5,331 nt of DNA from an uncultured Pirellulaceae bacterium (GTDB lineage Bacteria > Planctomycetota > Planctomycetia > Pirellulales > Pirellulaceae). A program made the translations under genes and the position numbers. Positions 4,488 through 5,331 of this stretch are shown piece after piece. How positions within the stretch are numbered: position 1 is the stretch's first letter; each line of letters opens with the position of its first letter. The notes beneath the pieces are model-generated. The model did not search any database, was not told the origin of the DNA, and saw nothing but the letters and a program-made list of their open reading frames with translations. Location: NCBI GenBank assembly GCA_934255105.1, contig CAKQNH010000403.1:1-5331 (forward strand), given 5' to 3'.

Positions 4488-5331
4488 ATGAAACAATTTA
4501 ACGCCCTGCCGCCTGGCACTTTCCCCGAGCGAAATTTTCCCGAGCGAAATTTCGCAGCTTTTGAACATTCGCTAAACCGCGTGCCCAACGGGCCGCGCGC
4601 TGCTGAATGCGCAGGTGCAAAACGTAGACGAGAGGAGCGTGCACGCGCGGGGCGCTGCCCACGCGGTTCAACGAATGTCGGTGAGGCGAATACCTATAAG
4701 CTGGACGACCTAATCAGTGGGTTCAGGGTGTTGTGGGGCAGTTACCCCTGGCCCTGCGCTAGGCAACTGTGGCTGCCGCTGTTGAGCGCGAGCCTTGTTG
4801 TCTGCAACCTCGGGATGCACGTCGTGGCCCAACAGCCGAGCCCGGATCGACCGCCGCGACCGCCCCAGTCGCCCGCAACTGCACAGCACGCAACTACGCA
4901 GCCCGCAACTACAGAGCACGCAACTGCAGAGCCCGCTGTCAAGGCAGAGCCGTTTGAAGACGCCGGCGTTCGCTCGTCGACCTGGTCACAATCGCCGGAG
5001 CGACCTGCGGTCAATCACGAACTATCAGTAGCGCCCAGCACCTTGCCCTTGTTACCCGAGGATGCGCCGGCCTGGGTGGGGAGCGTGCCGGACTTAACCG
5101 ATGACGTGCATCGCTTGTTTGTCGGTGGACAGATAGCCGAATCAGAGAGCGAAGCCACCCAAGAGCTCGATACGCCGCTGGTGAGGGCCGTCCGGCAATA
5201 TGTTGAAAAAGATCTGCTACAGCGTGCCGGGGCGGGTGATGCTCTAGCAGCCAAGCTGACTGCCGATTATGTTTGGAAAAACCTCATCGATCAACATGCG
5301 GGCTACGTCGCCAAACTCAACACTCCGGGAC
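4488..5331 (+). CDS. Secreted or anchored protein of unknown function, C-terminus outside window
   Basis: The frame is open from ATG 4488 to the right edge (281 codons), starting two bases after the kinase stop, which suggests translational coupling. Residues about 94-114 are hydrophobic (LWLPLLSASLVVCNLGMHVVA) and end before AQQ, resembling a signal peptide with cleavage near 114. A Pro-rich part and a Thr/Ala repeat (130-149) follow. From about 194 the sequence becomes domain-like: PAWVGSVPDLTDDVHRLFVG, then LVRAVRQYVEKDLLQRAG and YVWKNLIDQHAGYVAKL. This part resembles planctomycete hypothetical exported proteins I remember (PAWV... then ..QYV..), function unknown. The start is uncertain: residues 1-90 would precede the signal peptide, contain a 15-bp duplication and a long inverted repeat, and read poorly as protein. 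A GTG at 4728 would place the hydrophobic stretch near the N-terminus but has no good ribosome binding site. No other plus frame is open through 4486-4727. Confidence 0.75.
   Translation, partial: MKQFNALPPGTFPERNFPERNFAAFEHSLNRVPNGPRAAECAGAKRRREERARAGRCPRGSTNVGEANTYKLDDLISGFRVLWGSYPWPCARQLWLPLLSASLVVCNLGMHVVAQQPSPDRPPRPPQSPATAQHATTQPATTEHATAEPAVKAEPFEDAGVRSSTWSQSPERPAVNHELSVAPSTLPLLPEDAPAWVGSVPDLTDDVHRLFVGGQIAESESEATQELDTPLVRAVRQYVEKDLLQRAGAGDALAAKLTADYVWKNLIDQHAGYVAKLNTPG
4524..4553 (+). repeat. 15-bp tandem duplication
   Basis: CCCGAGCGAAATTTT (4524-4538) is followed at once by CCCGAGCGAAATTTC (4539-4553), identical at 14 of 15 bases. The period is five codons, so the downstream gene's frame survives and would read FPERNFPERNF. 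This is a local slippage-type duplication close to the proposed start of the last gene. Confidence 0.85.
4565..4678. repeat. 19-bp long-armed inverted repeat with GC-rich interior
   Basis: The left arm ACATTCGCTAAACCGCGTG (4565-4583) and the right arm CACGCGGTTCAACGAATGT (4660-4678) are complementary at 17 of 19 positions. Both mismatches are C/A in plus-strand RNA but G-U in minus-strand RNA, where the stem would be continuous. Inside, CCGCGCG (4593-4599) pairs with CGCGCGG (4644-4650), and GTGCA (4615-4619) can pair with TGCAC (4640-4644) as an alternative. No flanking target-site duplication is visible. The 114-base unit lies within the open frame of the last gene but before its hydrophobic segment. 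It resembles a miniature inverted-repeat or REP-like element, which I cannot confirm from one copy. Confidence 0.75.
4875..4934 (+). repeat. Four-copy 15-bp minisatellite encoding Thr/Ala-rich repeats
   Basis: Four tandem units begin GCAACT: GCAACTGCACAGCAC (4875), GCAACTACGCAGCCC (4890), GCAACTACAGAGCAC (4905) and GCAACTGCAGAGCCC (4920). They are in frame with the last gene and encode ATAQH, ATTQP, ATTEH and ATAEP. Units 1 and 3 end in CAC and units 2 and 4 in CCC, so a 30-base higher-order period is visible. The tract follows the predicted signal peptide and probably forms a flexible linker; copy number could vary between strains. Confidence 0.9.

Noticed and set aside
4742..5014. Minus-strand open frame with a Cys/Val/Ala-rich repeat
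   Set aside because: It is the antisense translation of the 15-bp minisatellite; the plus frame continues into domain-like sequence and runs to the window edge.

Overview
The window looks like part of a Planctomycetes genome, most likely a member of the Pirellulales. The basis is memory of protein families rather than any search: a GVG.GGFG / DYG-type membrane serine/threonine kinase, an FHA-like protein with a WVDGVGGYLL start, and a membrane-anchored coiled-coil protein starting MFKK..., all of which I associate with that phylum. The coding DNA is moderately GC-rich, and the first intergenic stretch is visibly more AT-rich.

Layout. Positions 1-176 (minus strand) hold the start of a small acidic protein of unknown function that runs off the left edge. 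Positions 177-653 are a long divergent intergenic region with no convincing gene; near its right end is a short repeat-like motif. From 654 to the right edge, four genes lie on the plus strand in the same order of transcription: (1) an N-terminally anchored coiled-coil protein (654-1469), (2) a protein of two FHA-like folds (1501-2136), (3) a large serine/threonine kinase with a multi-pass membrane C-terminus (2239-4485), and (4) a secreted or anchored protein, cut by the window edge (4488-5331). Genes 1 and 2 are 31 bases apart and genes 3 and 4 are 2 bases apart. Genes 2 and 3 are separated by a 102-base gap that holds a strong 17-bp hairpin.

How they may work together (inference). The kinase would sit in the inner membrane with its catalytic domain in the cytoplasm. 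The FHA-like protein is cytoplasmic, but its first domain has lost the residues that normally bind phosphothreonine, so it may be a scaffold rather than a phospho-reader. The coiled-coil protein and the fourth protein would project from the membrane to the far side. Together they suggest an uncharacterised envelope-associated signalling cassette.

The most noteworthy DNA-level signals are the hairpin at 2149-2212, a 19-bp long-armed inverted repeat embedded in the open frame of the fourth gene (4565-4678), a four-copy 15-bp minisatellite (4875-4934), and a possible compensated frameshift in the kinase linker (about 3560-3690).
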